A stretch of 64,000 nt of DNA, from contig NC_092793.1 in assembly GCF_918797505.1 (NCBI RefSeq), forward strand, positions 75,265,912-75,329,911. The letters are read 5' to 3'. Origin of the DNA: Bemisia tabaci (lineage: Eukaryota; Arthropoda; Insecta; Hemiptera; Aleyrodidae). Shown piece after piece: positions 44,260 through 55,299 of this stretch (position 1 is its first letter; every line of letters starts with the position of its first letter). Under the pieces are notes generated by a model. That model saw only the letters and a program-made list of their open reading frames with translations, was not told the origin of the DNA and did no database searches. Both the position numbers and the translations under genes were made by a program.

Positions 44260-46400
44260 TCCCCTAGAATTTGAAATAGTATTACTTGGCCCACCAGAAA
44301 ATTGGGACTTCACCCTTAATTTTTTTCCATTATCTCTAGAGCGAAATCCTGAACTCACAAAAAGCTCAATGAGTCTTTTGAAACCGTACTTGAGAGAATC
44401 CTTGGTACTCCCCCCCCCCCCCCCCCCGAGTCAGGATCGCCGTAGCTCCAGGTTATGAATTTACCATTTTGACCCTTATTGGATTCCCCACACAAATTGG
44501 CGACCCTTCAAGGATATTCGCTCCCCGAAGGTGCATGGAGAGTTGGACGGGATATAGTGCTGGACTCCCCAAAAAGGCCGTGGATTCCTTCAATTCAGAT
44601 CACAGATTGGAGGAGTTTTTATGACTTGGGAGTTGTGTATGTATGAGCCGCTTTTACGGCGCGCTAGGGCGCTCTGCGACGACTCTCCACAGGAATCTGC
44701 CATGGTAGAAATCCTCCTTGGGAGTTACTTTTAGAAAAAACCAGTGGCATCATTGTACTTCTCGCAAAATTTCACTCAAAGCACAAATACCCGTCCGTGA
44801 CATGCAAGAGCTCCGTGGCTTTGGCTTGGGATTGATCTTAGGTAAAATCAGCGTTACCAATATGTTCCTGGAGAAATTTTACTCCGGACTGATCCATTGA
44901 ATCGTAATAGCCTCGAGTTTTGCGGGTGGTTTAAAAAGCCCATCGTACGTTTGGAAAATCTGAGGAAAACTTAGTCATTGTTGGCAGCACTGAGGAAGAG
45001 GGCCCGTGGGCTTCGGCGGGCGACGCGACGGCCCACCGCTAGCCAGTGCCCTGTGGCCATTAGCGGCTCTGCAACATTCCTCGGGTGGAGGTGGATTTCA
45101 CCGTTGCCAACTTAAGCATTCTTAACTCCGGATAAATTAAGGCTCTGATAGGCCTTTAGGTAAGTTCATCCATTTGAATAAAGTACTTAGGTTTTAGTTG
45201 CACATCAACATCCAACTCCGCTAGATAGTAAAAGCACATGATTGTTTATTGGCAAGTTTTTTTTAAACGTATATTTATTGAATTTGTAGATGAGGTCGGA
45301 TCCGTAATGATACAGTGCTTCAGATCATATGGGAGTCGAAAATGACATCTTATTCGACGTCATGACCAAACCGCTTGTCTGGTATGATGATCATTTCAAC
45401 AGGATGACGGAAGAAGGCTGCCGAAGAAGATGCCTGGTTGTGTTTAGCAGCCTGAGAAAAAACGAATGGAACGCCCAGTAAAGGGTGGTGACAGGGGATG
45501 TTAGAGGTAACGAGGGAGTGCCAACTTCCTGAAGGACTTCGGGAGGATACGGGACTTTAGCGGCTAGGTGTCTAGGAGCACCAGAGAGCACCGTGAAAGC
45601 GGCTTTTATGCATGCATGTATTGAAATCAAAAAAAGGTGATTTACCTATTGATATTGGTCATAAAAAGTTGGTGACATCTTATAATTTTTTGCTCTAGAC
45701 ACGATTCAATGATCAAAGCTCGATTCGATGAGTTGCTCAAATGACCCATGCCTTCCAAGAAGACTCTTCTCTATTCCATACACATGGAAAAACGCCACAG
45801 TGGAGTTAAATTGGGGAGTTCATGTTTAGCCGTCAGCGAAAGTTGTCCGGTGGAAAACGTCATAGAGTGAGCTATTGAAGACTCATCCACAGAAAGTGAA
45901 GCGATTGAGTGACATTAAAGACTGAAATGACAACTAGTTGCTCTCGTAGGGGCGAAATCTTGCCACGACAAAGCGAATCTATAAAACAAGTATTATTCCT
46001 GTTTATAGCACAACACTGCGCTGCCACCCGTCCACTTCTCACGACCAGAAATCAACGCTGCATCCTTCTCCCACCGATGCGGTGCTGCGGCCTCCCTTGA
46101 ATGCGCGTCACGATTAATTCGCGCAGCAGCACACGGCCTTTACCTGCGTCTGTCAGGTTATGTTACACACCCTACACTAACAATGCAACCAAAATCAACG
46201 ACATAGTATTAATCATTGATTCGAGTTAATGGGCGGACACACAAAATTGGCTAGACAGACAAGATAGTTGGACTTGGATCATCCCTCTGCGTATTCTACC
46301 ACCTCTTTGTCATCGAAGAGTCAGCCTATCATAATATTATAGACCCTTTTTTTTTATAAAAAAAAAGAAGATGTTTGCATCAGTCTAAAAATTCTCCTAT
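44260..46400. other. Unassigned; 18-nt C tract
   Basis: The C run is at 44410-44427. GC-rich patches lie at 44640-44700 and 44990-45080. Frames of 60-79 codons carry no recognisable motif. Confidence 0.4.
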
Positions 46401-46404
46401 TGAA

Positions 46405-46741
46405 CACGGAGAAAAAACTTCGTGCGTGGGACCCAAAGTTTAGGTCATACGGATCTCTGAAGTTTTCGGATTGAGCATCCGAACACTTAAGGTCCAGCTG
46501 CTGAGAATTGGATCACACATCTGAAACTTCAGTTCCTACATCTGAAGTACTTCGGTTTTCACATCTGAAAAACTTCGGTTCTCACATCCGAAAAACTGCG
46601 GTTCTCACATCTGAAGGGCTTCAGATGTGTGATCCGAACCTCGACAGCTAGACCTAAAGTGTTCAGATGCTCAATCTGAAAACTTCAGAGATCCATATGA
46701 CCTAAACTTCGGGTCCCACGCACGAGGTTTTTTTCTCCGTG
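46405..46741. mobile_element. TIR element with 23-bp internal repeats, family K-like (337 bp)
   Basis: The ends CACGGAGAAAAAACTTCGTG and CACGAGGTTTTTTTCTCCGTG are inverted repeats, and pairing continues inward through GGGACCC, TAGGTCATA(C/T)GGATCTC and AACTTCAG. The middle (46518-46624) is a tandem array with a 23-bp unit starting CATCTGAAAAACTTCGGTTC, about four and a half copies. The whole element is close to palindromic. No coding capacity. Confidence 0.92.
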
Positions 46742-46744
46742 AAG

Positions 46745-47800
46745 CATGCATAATTTTAGTTTTAAAGACTAGGCGACTTTCGTATGACTGGGGTGAACTC
46801 CCCGCCCCTTTAACCTCTGTAAGACCCCGAAAGGCAAGCTCAATTCCACTTCTCCGTATAGAAGCTTACGTGGTACTGGAGCTTAAAATTAACTATGCAT
46901 TCTTTTTACTGCCCCTAAGATGGACACATGTGCGGTTACCTCAGCGATAACTTCAAATGGAAAGTGGTTGGTCAAAGGCTAATATTTGGCATATTCAAGG
47001 TCATAAAACGTAAATACCCGGAGTGGATTCCGCACGGGGGCGACCTTCGGAGGCCAGAGCGATTATCCGACCCGAGAACGATGTACATACCTCCCTCCTC
47101 CTGGGTCCAGGAGGGGGCGGGGGCGAGGTCGAGGCACGCTGATCGCGGCCCGATGCCATGATCCGGGTGACGTGGCGGCTATTGATTGGCTATCATTGTG
47201 ACGAGCGGACCTGTCATTCGGCAAGACCCCCGCCCGAAAACACCCCCTTAGGTGATTTACGGGTTTGCAATAGGTCCCTGTGATTTACTGCCGACTTACT
47301 CATTACCATATCCTTACAATGTCAAGATGACTTTAGGCCGGAGACACGGTTGCCACGTTATCCCGGCGATCGGAGATGTACTCCAAGGGCAATTTGTGGC
47401 GTTGCCGTTGCTTTATACATTTATTTATATGTGTTTCTAACAAAGCTGGGACATTAACACCTAGAGCAGAGATCAAGAGAAGTACACAAAATTGCAAGGA
47501 AGACGAGAAGAAATAAAATTTGGAGATTGAGTCGTTTGGAAATGAGGGATTTGATGAGGAAATTTTGAAAGTATGTTATTGAGATTATCCTGGAGGAAAC
47601 TTGCGGTGATTCTTGAGCACCCGGTTTCCATTTGAGATCCACACTATTATACGGATCTCAGAGTGAAAATCATACCGGAGCCTATTTGGCCCCCCAAAAA
47701 ACCGGAATGATATTCGCGAGTTGTGCAGAGCACGGGATCTTCTGAAAATGTATAATATATTCACCCTACGTCGTGGAGAGGCGACGTTAGCATTACTTCG
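46745..47800. other. Unassigned, no gene seen
   Basis: GC-rich at 47030-47240 with a 77-codon frame of unknown nature. The remainder is mixed. Confidence 0.4.
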
Positions 47801-47804
47801 ATCT

Positions 47805-48120
47805 GCAGGCTGATTAATGAAATTGATAGACGAAGCTATAGACAAAGGAGGCACCAAGGAGCTGATTGTTGAAATTAATAGATAAACAATAGAAAAAGAA
47901 GACGTAAGGACTGGAGTATCCAGCGGTCCTATTGATTGAAATGTGTCGTTATTATAGACTAAGGGAGATAATGATTGACTATCTAATGGTCTCTCGTGGG
48001 TTGCCGTTAGTTAGTCTATAACATACTTCTACTTTCCATTTCAACCACCTGCTTCCACCATAGGATGCCTTCATATTCATTTGTCTGCTTTGTCTGTAAA
48101 TTTCAACAATCAGCCCGCTG
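47805..48120. repeat. MITE, family D, with duplicated left terminus
   Basis: The left end occurs twice in a row: GCAGGCTGATTAATGAAATT at 47805, and GAGCTGATTGTTGAAATTAA about 48 bp later, each followed by the (A)TAGACAAAG-type block. The right half is intact and ends ...TTTCAACAATCAGCCCGCTG. Confidence 0.85.
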
Positions 48121-48365
48121 CTTCCACCAACACAATCCTCCGTTCCCCTTGGTTTTCTCTGTCTACAGCTTTGTCTATCAATTTTAATAATTAGCCCGCT
48201 GCCTCCACCAATACAATCCCTCCATTCCCCTTGGTTTTCTCTGTCTACAGCTTAGTCTATCAATTTCAATAATTAGCCCGCTGCCTCCACCAATACGATC
48301 CCTCCGTTTCCCTTGGTTTTCTCTACCTATAGCTTTGTCTATCAATTGCAATAATCAGCCCGCTG
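48114..48365 (+). repeat. Tandem array of the family D right terminus (3 extra ~82-bp units)
   Basis: CCCGCTG followed by C(T/C)TCCACCAA recurs at 48114, 48195 and 48277, and CCCGCTG closes the array at 48359. The periods are 81, 82 and 82 bp. Each unit holds the terminal arm through TTGTCTATCAATT. So the transposon end itself has been amplified in tandem. Confidence 0.92.
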
Positions 48366-48369
48366 GAGC

Positions 48370-48895
48370 GAGACTCCCATGAAGCGTGTTAGCTCGGTGA
48401 CATTCCAATCTGACTCGGGTGGCAACGCCGTTAGACCCGAGAAAGAGCGATCCGCAGCTTTAACTCGCAGGCTCGGCTGGCGTTTAATATAAAATCCTCC
48501 TTCTCATATTTTATGAAGGACGGTTTCCGCGGATGGTCCTCGAATCTATCATAAGCGCCCCGGTCCCCAGTCCGGTCCGGTCCTCCCCCGTCTCGGCCGT
48601 GTGTATAGGATTGAGGCCCGTCCGGCCCGCGCCAAGGAGGTGCGCTGGATCCCACATCCATCGATTTTGACCCATTGTTCCCGGGCCGGCCGTTGCGGCT
48701 CCATAACTCCTCTTTAATTTATTTTCCTCGGCCTTTTCTACCGTCCGCGGTAATATGCAACCATACTCGTTCCCTGTCATTTGTCACGACTAATTTTACC
48801 ATCTTATCGTTTCAATAGCGAGGGCTGTGTTCAGAGTAGGATAGCTTCGCTCCTTTGAGAGTACTGCTCACGGAAAAAAGTGCCATGGGTTGTCC
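48370..48895. other. GC-rich unassigned segment
   Basis: 48370-48720 is GC-rich, with two overlapping minus-strand frames (76 and 89 codons) lacking recognisable motifs. It is free of the repeat families found elsewhere, so it may be single-copy. Confidence 0.4.
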
Positions 48896-48900
48896 CCTAA

Positions 48901-49020
48901 AATTGGACGTATTTTTGCCGAATGGAACTATGTGCATTATGACGTGAGCATATATTCTTGTGGGTCTCAGGGCTCATGTCTTAATTCACATAGTTCCGTT
49001 TAGCAGAAAAACGTCCAATT
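48901..49020 (+). repeat. Palindromic element, family I, long form (120 bp)
   Basis: AATTGGACGTATTTTTGCCG and AGCAGAAAAACGTCCAATT are inverted ends. ATGGAACTATGTG and CACATAGTTCCG continue the arms. The loop region contains GGGTCTCAGGGCTCATG, shared in inverse with the 7847 copy. Confidence 0.93.
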
Positions 49021-49024
49021 GTGG

Positions 49025-51325
49025 CGCTGATCCAATTTTTCGGATGTTACGGGCATTTTAAATTTATTTTAGCAGTACCGCAACATTTAGGTTAGTGGCC
49101 TAATTGATTGGGGTACTACCAAAATTAATTGGAAATGTCCATATCATTCAACGACCCCCTACCTCTCTTTTCGTTTTTAGTCTAACGTGTGATTAAAGGA
49201 GATTTTTAATGAAAAAAGACGGTTATAACAAGCTTTTTCGATGAATTAATCGAGAACATGAAAAAATATCCCCCCCCCCGCCTCCCTCCTTCTCCAAAAA
49301 ACAGGGAAAATTTTGGCTTAATCAAATTCAATGCAATAAAACGTCTGTTTTTGCTGTTGAAAAAGTGGGAGAGTGGTCATATTCTGCTCCTCATTAAATC
49401 TATTTCAATGCATTCGTGGATTCATTACTCACTAGGTACCTCCCATGAGCTCCTCGTATACTGTGCATCATTGTTGACTACTTTTTGAGAGAGTGAAATT
49501 TTAAAGTAAAAGTTGAAAAAAAAAAGAATTTGTAGAGAAGGACCTTAGTTGAAAAAAACAACCCTGTCAGATTCATTAAAGGTATTCTTAAATTCAATTC
49601 GTGCGTCTCTTAGTACCCCATTCTTCCATATACCTCCAGCTTTAGAAAACTGACGACGCATGACGCAAAAAAAATCCGACATTGATGCTGGAAGAGGCAA
49701 ACTTAGTCTTTGATGGCCAACGGCAAAGTGACTTCATTGGGTGGAAAATTCCTTTTGAGCCGCTGCCGAAAAAATCCTAAAAAAATTTACGGGAGATGGA
49801 AACAAGCGTCCACAATTACTCCTCCATAACCGGCGATGCCAGCATCATCTGTAAAGAGTAGAGATTGATTTCGCTGCACGCATTGAGCTTTGGAATCCCC
49901 CCCATCAAGAGAACAAAGGTGGAGTGTCCTGGGATGACGTGCCTGAGAGCTTTGGGGGACTCGCAGATAACGAATGAAGTAAATTTGCGTCAGTATTGTT
50001 CCTCGCGGAATTCATCAATTTCGCGAAAACGCACACTCCATGTTATTTTGCGACCCGGTTTTTTTCTTATTTGACTCATTTCCGTGGCAGATTTTTCGCG
50101 GATCGACCGTATTCTTCAGAAAATCAACACGAGATGATAGGTTTTCCTCGAACATCTGAGCCACTGACGATGGGAAACGGAACGTGTCAAGGAAAAAATG
50201 CCATAAAAAGTGCAGTTTCCATATCAGCCTGATTTGCATGTTTCTTTTTTTCTCTTCCCTTTTTTTCTTTGTCTCCATCGCTGGAAGGAGGAAAAAGTGC
50301 AAAACATGTCCCGGGGGGCACCCTTACCTCTTGGCCTGTGCCTGATTTGCATGTGAATGGAATTCAGAGATCTGGATTACTTGTGGGGCCCGAATTTTAG
50401 CGGGGGAGAAATGTTCTCTATAACGGCTCATTTGAGACCCTAGGCCTATAACTAGAAGACTATTCTTATTAATGTGGTAGATTATACAATAATTGGACCG
50501 AATTTAACAGAAAAGAACCAACCCACTTAAAGTTGAAACTGAGAGGTTTGAAGTTTTATTCCTGCATAAGGCTCAATGTAGAAAATAAACTTTAACCCCT
50601 CTTTTCACAAACTAATTTCTGTTTTTCGACTTTCAGATTTTGGCAGGAGAAAGTCAACTACTAGTAGACCTCAAAAACATTCTTAACTCAATTTTTTCGA
50701 AAATGTGGGTTGGACCCTTTCTGATGAATTTGGTCCAATTATAGATTGTTGAACTTACCATGGTTATTGCTCATGTACCTCAATAAGATCATAGAAAAAG
50801 TACTCTTCGTTTTCTAAAACTATACATTGCTTACGTATGAGTTCACAATCAGTAAAAAAGTATTTTATTAATAGCTTTTCAGCTAAGTAGCTGAAATACA
50901 GTAAATAATCCAATACTAAAGTCGGTATAAAAACGAGTCATGTATGTTTTTTTACAGGAAAGGGGAAGAGTATTTAATAAAAACTTTCCTTATCCAGGAA
51001 AAAATGCTCAATGGAAGTGAATAGTCCTCGTGGGTTGTGATCGAAATGCGCACTGATTTGAGTGAAATTTAAGACTGGAAATCGGCGCGAACGTCACAGA
51101 ATGACGTGGTTTAGAAGTGCGCCCGGCACTGCGTCACCGACTCACTGGCATACGATTCCGTAATTAAATGAATTGTTACTACCTACGTAAGTTGCGTAAT
51201 AGCTCCACGTTTTGTGGTTAGTATTTAGGCAAGGCTTTGCGTCTACCTAAAAGGAGAAAAAACGGCTTTCAGATCATGTTTTCGTGGGACGAGAAAGGTA
51301 GAACGTCACTGCGGCGAAGGAGGTA
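49025..51325. other. Unassigned, no gene seen
   Basis: A 10-nt C run at 49270-49279 and a T/C-rich tract at 50243-50273. Overlapping frames at 49865-50302 on both strands are unrecognised. 50400-51000 is AT-rich. Confidence 0.4.
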
Positions 51326-51327
51326 CA

Positions 51328-51449
51328 ATTGGTTTGCATTTTGCAATAAGGAACTACAACTTCCGTCTCATACATAAAAACACCTATCTGAATAAGGAAA
51401 CTAATGACGCATACGTTATATCCATACATTTGCAAAATGTGGCTCAATT
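51328..51449. repeat. MITE, family J (internally shortened)
   Basis: AATTGGTTTGCATTTTGCAA and TTTGCAAAATGTGGCTCAATT are the inverted ends. The AAGGAAACTAATG centre is kept, but the right-hand inner arm is missing. Confidence 0.8.
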
Positions 51450-51454
51450 AGAAA

Positions 51455-52840
51455 ATTCTCTACTAAAATCTAAGGAACACGGGAAAAACTGTCGGTAGTC
51501 ACTAAAAATCTGATTATGTGGGTGCGATCCTTGGGAAATCTATTGGTGAAACTGTTTAAGGCATGCGTCTGGTAGATAGGTAGATTTCTGACACTTCTTG
51601 TCATGCGGCTAGGGTAAACGCAACTAGATGTGTGCTTAACTTCAACTGAAATCTGGAACTGGTGATAATAGGATTCCTGGGGATCATATAACCAGAAATC
51701 CAGTATAGCCGTTGAATAGTTTAGACGTTGAATAGTATAGCCGTGAAGATATATGTATGTTTATCTTATGCAGACCACTTTTAAAATTAATTACACGCAT
51801 ACATTTGAGGTTTTCAGATTACAAAACTAGCGATTGGCCACCCATTATATTTTACATGTTCGCCAACTTCTTATTGATCACGTGAATAACAAACGTGCGC
51901 AATTATACGCTTATTGTCCGAATATTATGCTTCAATCTTTGGTGTAAATTGCTCAATTACTCGAGTACTCGACAGATTTTACGTGGGGGTGGGGAAGAGA
52001 AGGCATACGGTTATGAACCCGAGAGGTTCTACCAAATTTAAAAAGGTTCTATAGTAGTTTTCAACTCTACATTTAGAATTTATAGCAGTATGTTGCGCAA
52101 GTGTACCCGTGTAGGGTTAATGGCATTGATATTTCTTTCATAACGAAAAGTTTGAACTAAAAACCTAGGTCACAAAAGAGAGAAAGGACGCCCTCTGCTT
52201 CGCCTTGACATTTTAGCCACGAAAAAATGATTAGTACTGAACTACTCATAGACCTAGTTATTATCAAACATGAAAATGTTGGTGCCGCGTTTGTTTACAT
52301 TTTAGCAGCCAAAGCTGAAAACTTGATGTTTTTCTAGAACACTCCCAGCAAGCTCCTGGGAAAAAAGAACGAAAACTTCCGAAAAAATCTGCGATTTTGA
52401 CTCCGAGTAGACATTTTGAACCGCTAACTAGGAAAAATGAAAAAAAAAATTGAAACGTAGTGACAAGCAGACCCGAAGCTCAAATTGATTCACCTCCGAT
52501 CACTTTTTTCTGATTTTAATTTTGCATTAGATGAAAAGGGGAAATACACGCGCTCTTTTCCAACTTTTTTCCTTCTCTTCATTTTCATTGCATGTGGAAG
52601 TCCTTTTTTTGTTCCATCAATACAACTTGAAAACTCACTAATCAAAAGGAGGAGAGAGAAAAAAAATCTACACTCATGAGCTCCTTGAATTTTAAATGTA
52701 ATGAGCCCATTCTGTGGTCGCAGTTAATGAGATAATTTGACATTTGAATTCGTAAGGAAAAAATAGGAAAATTTAGATTCGAATATTTTTCGAGTGGCTT
52801 AGAAGCAAGGATGAGACTCGCGGCATCATAAATTAAAACC
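51455..52840. other. Unassigned, no gene seen
   Basis: AT-rich, with short frames and small direct duplications such as GTTGAATAGT near 51710-51735. Confidence 0.4.
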
Positions 52841-52844
52841 ATAT

Positions 52845-53316
52845 TCATGGTGAAGCTACGAAGACACGTGCTTTGCTTAGCGACATTGCAGATTTCTTGC
52901 TATACTTTAATTTTTGGAATGTTGACTCATTTGTCCAAAAATTATGCACGCTCTTCTTCACTCCTCAATAATATCCTTCAAACCTGTATAATACAAAAAT
53001 TTTGGTTATACTCCTTCCAGGAAAAATTGAGGATCGGAAATTTTGAAGATCCGTAACTGACATATTGACGATGAATATCCCAAACCACGTATCTTGTTTG
53101 CCATGTTTCAAAATCTCCGCTCCTTTTTTTTTTGAAGGAGAACAAATCAACATTATTCCTTAAAGTTTTTACGGAACTTCCTTTTGCACAAAGATAAAAA
53201 ATCAAGAATGTTTTAAAGAACTGCCGTTGAGTAATTCATCCATTTCAAAAATAAAGTATGACAGAAAGTCTAGAACGTCACAAGCCGAGATTTGGGAGTT
53301 TCACCATGGATATGTG
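52845..53316. repeat. Inverted-repeat element, family A, enlarged (472 bp)
   Basis: The left end CATGGTGAAGCTACGAAGAC, followed by GCGACATTGCAGATTTCTTG, and the right end AAAGTATGACAGAAAGTCTA, followed by GGGAGTTTCACCATGGATATG, are inverted relatives of the 24398 ends. A third copy of the end (CATATTGACGATGAATATCC, then AAACCACGTATCTTGTTTGC) lies inside at about 53058-53120. This points to one element inserted in another, or to an internal duplication. Confidence 0.75.
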
Positions 53317-53319
53317 ATT

Positions 53320-54505
53320 TGCGACCATTGATAAGATCATTCTGAGACGACCTCATAATAGTGATCCCATTGAAACCATCCAACCTCGCAGCATTTCGAT
53401 TAATTTTGGCTAATAAAGTTTTCCCTGCAGGTCTAACAGGATAATTTGAACGATAAAATCGTAAATAAATGAAAGCATGCGTGGGTTGGTGGGTTAAAGT
53501 ATCCGAGCAGGATATGACAGACAAGTAATTGCCTCGAGAGTTTGAAAGTCATGAGCTTTGTATCCTCGCGTATGATATTTTATGGAAGGGATGAGTTCAC
53601 CGCGTCACGCGATCTTAATATGTCACCCATGTTTGGTCACAGTTACTATAACTACTCACGCCATTAAGGCTCAATGAAAGCTTTTTACTCGCGGCTGTCA
53701 TGGTTTCTGATGATTTTTTGCTGTGCAGTGACTAATCATTGACAAAAATCACACGAAATTATACGACAGTAGCGTGGCATTGTCTTCACCAATCAATAAA
53801 TCCGTCAATTCAGCTTAACGCCGTCAAATTTCTTCTGCGAGGATGTCAATTTTCCTGAGGGGAAAAAAAATCAGAAAAATGCCTCAAAAACCCTCAAAGT
53901 CTACGATGTATCGGAATTGATCTATACATCGAAGATCGTCAATTTTATAGATTTACTCATTTTCAAAAGTACGTCACTTTTGTTAAAAGCAACCTCAACA
54001 GAAAGGCGTTCGTAGTCCGCAGTTAAAAAACAAAAACAAAAACAAAAACCAAAAAAAAACTTACAAGAAGAATCTTCAATTTTTTTTGACTTATGAGCTA
54101 CGGGCGCATGTCTATATAGGTTTTTTCCAAAAATACTGGCGCACGCTGTCAAAAATGAGCAAATCGAAAATTGGCATGTCAATGCAATCGATCGATATCT
54201 ATCGATAAATGTCAAAATTGTAGATTTAGAATCTTATTGTTCTTTAGGAAATGGGTGAAATGCATTGGTTTCGGAAATTTAGAAGAGAAATATTGCTGTC
54301 CCACCTAACCTGCGGGTCGATTGCTGCACTGTTATCGTAAGACCTTGCTAGATCCCCCTATCTTAATAATTCTATCTATCGATACAGGGCATTCGATAGC
54401 AGTTCAAGAATCGACCTGCTACCAAGGTGCTGACCGCGGGGAGTCGCGACATTTTCTGAATACAAAATGAAAAGGGGAAAAGGTCCGCGCCACCACTGAC
54501 ACCAG
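53320..54505. other. Unassigned; AAAAAC microsatellite
   Basis: CAAAAA units repeat at 54025-54060. TATCGAT words cluster at 54180-54390. No gene recognised. Confidence 0.45.
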
Positions 54506-54511
54506 ACGGCG

Positions 54512-54742
54512 CACAGTGGATCGAGTCAATGGGAGAGGTCAAACATATTTTTTGGACTTAAACTGCAAAGTTTGGTGTTAATTTCGTTACATTTTAGAGA
54601 TTAAGGGATGCTTCTAGAAGAAAATTTCACGAGGAAACCAATGAAACCACTCGCAGAACCTCAAAGTTTTGTATAAATGGAGTTATAAGCGTTTAAAGTT
54701 TCCAAATTTTGTCCGCCCTCCCCATTGCCTCGATCCACTGTG
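54512..54742. mobile_element. Transib-like MITE, 231 bp, 5-bp target duplication, family G
   Basis: Both ends start CACAGTGGATCGAG and remain inverted through about 45 bp (CAATGGG block, then the A/T-rich block before TTTGG). CGGCG is repeated directly outside both ends (54507-54511 and 54743-54747). Transib transposons, the group related to the RAG1 recombinase, make 5-bp GC-rich duplications and have ends resembling the V(D)J heptamer CACAGTG. Here the heptamer is perfect at both ends. After a 23-bp spacer comes ACAAAATTT at the right end, and AACATATTT at the same position on the left, compared with the nonamer ACAAAAACC. No coding capacity. Confidence 0.75.
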
Positions 54743-54744
54743 CG

Positions 54745-55090
54745 GCGTTTTTGTGCGATAACTTGGATAATCACTGCCCGGAAAAATATTCCGGGGGGAT
54801 TGGGATCGCAAATAAAAAACTGGGTCCCTTTTTCTAGTGCTTGATTGTTTGAGATCCGTTGATTGAGGCGTCTCTAATTTCATAAGCGGTCAGTGTAACT
54901 GCCCGGGTGCGATAAACCGCCGTACAAAAGGATTGCCCGCTGCCACCCTCGTAAATGGGCGGCGTAGAAAAACAACGGAACGAATAAAAATCGCTTCATT
55001 GAAAAAATATGCATTTCAGAATCGACGGAGCTGACCAGACTTAACAACGGGCGATTTTGGAGATATCACTGGTAATCCATTTTCATGGGT
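54745..55090. other. Unassigned, no gene seen
   Basis: Short frames only; no repeat recognised. Confidence 0.4.
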
Positions 55091-55094
55091 AAGG

Positions 55095-55295
55095 TACAAC
55101 ACTGCCCATCTGCAAACTGACGATTTTAAAGGACGTAGAAAAAAATTCGTCATTATTGTAATTTTGAGGTAAGTTTTGTAACGTTTTTTATAAATTACAT
55201 CGTCATTACAGCGCTCCCACGTAGGATTGGGAAAAACTAAAAAAACGTCAGCTTGCATATTTCATGCTGTGGAATGTAGTAGAGTCACTAACTCA
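55095..55295 (+). repeat. Dispersed repeat, family R
   Basis: Aligns with 19955-20155 through GTAATTTTGAGGT, AACGTTTTTTATAA, ATTGGGAAAAACTAAAA and CAGCTTGCATATTT. The ends are undefined, and it may be part of a longer old element. Confidence 0.55.
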
Positions 55296-55299
55296 TTTT

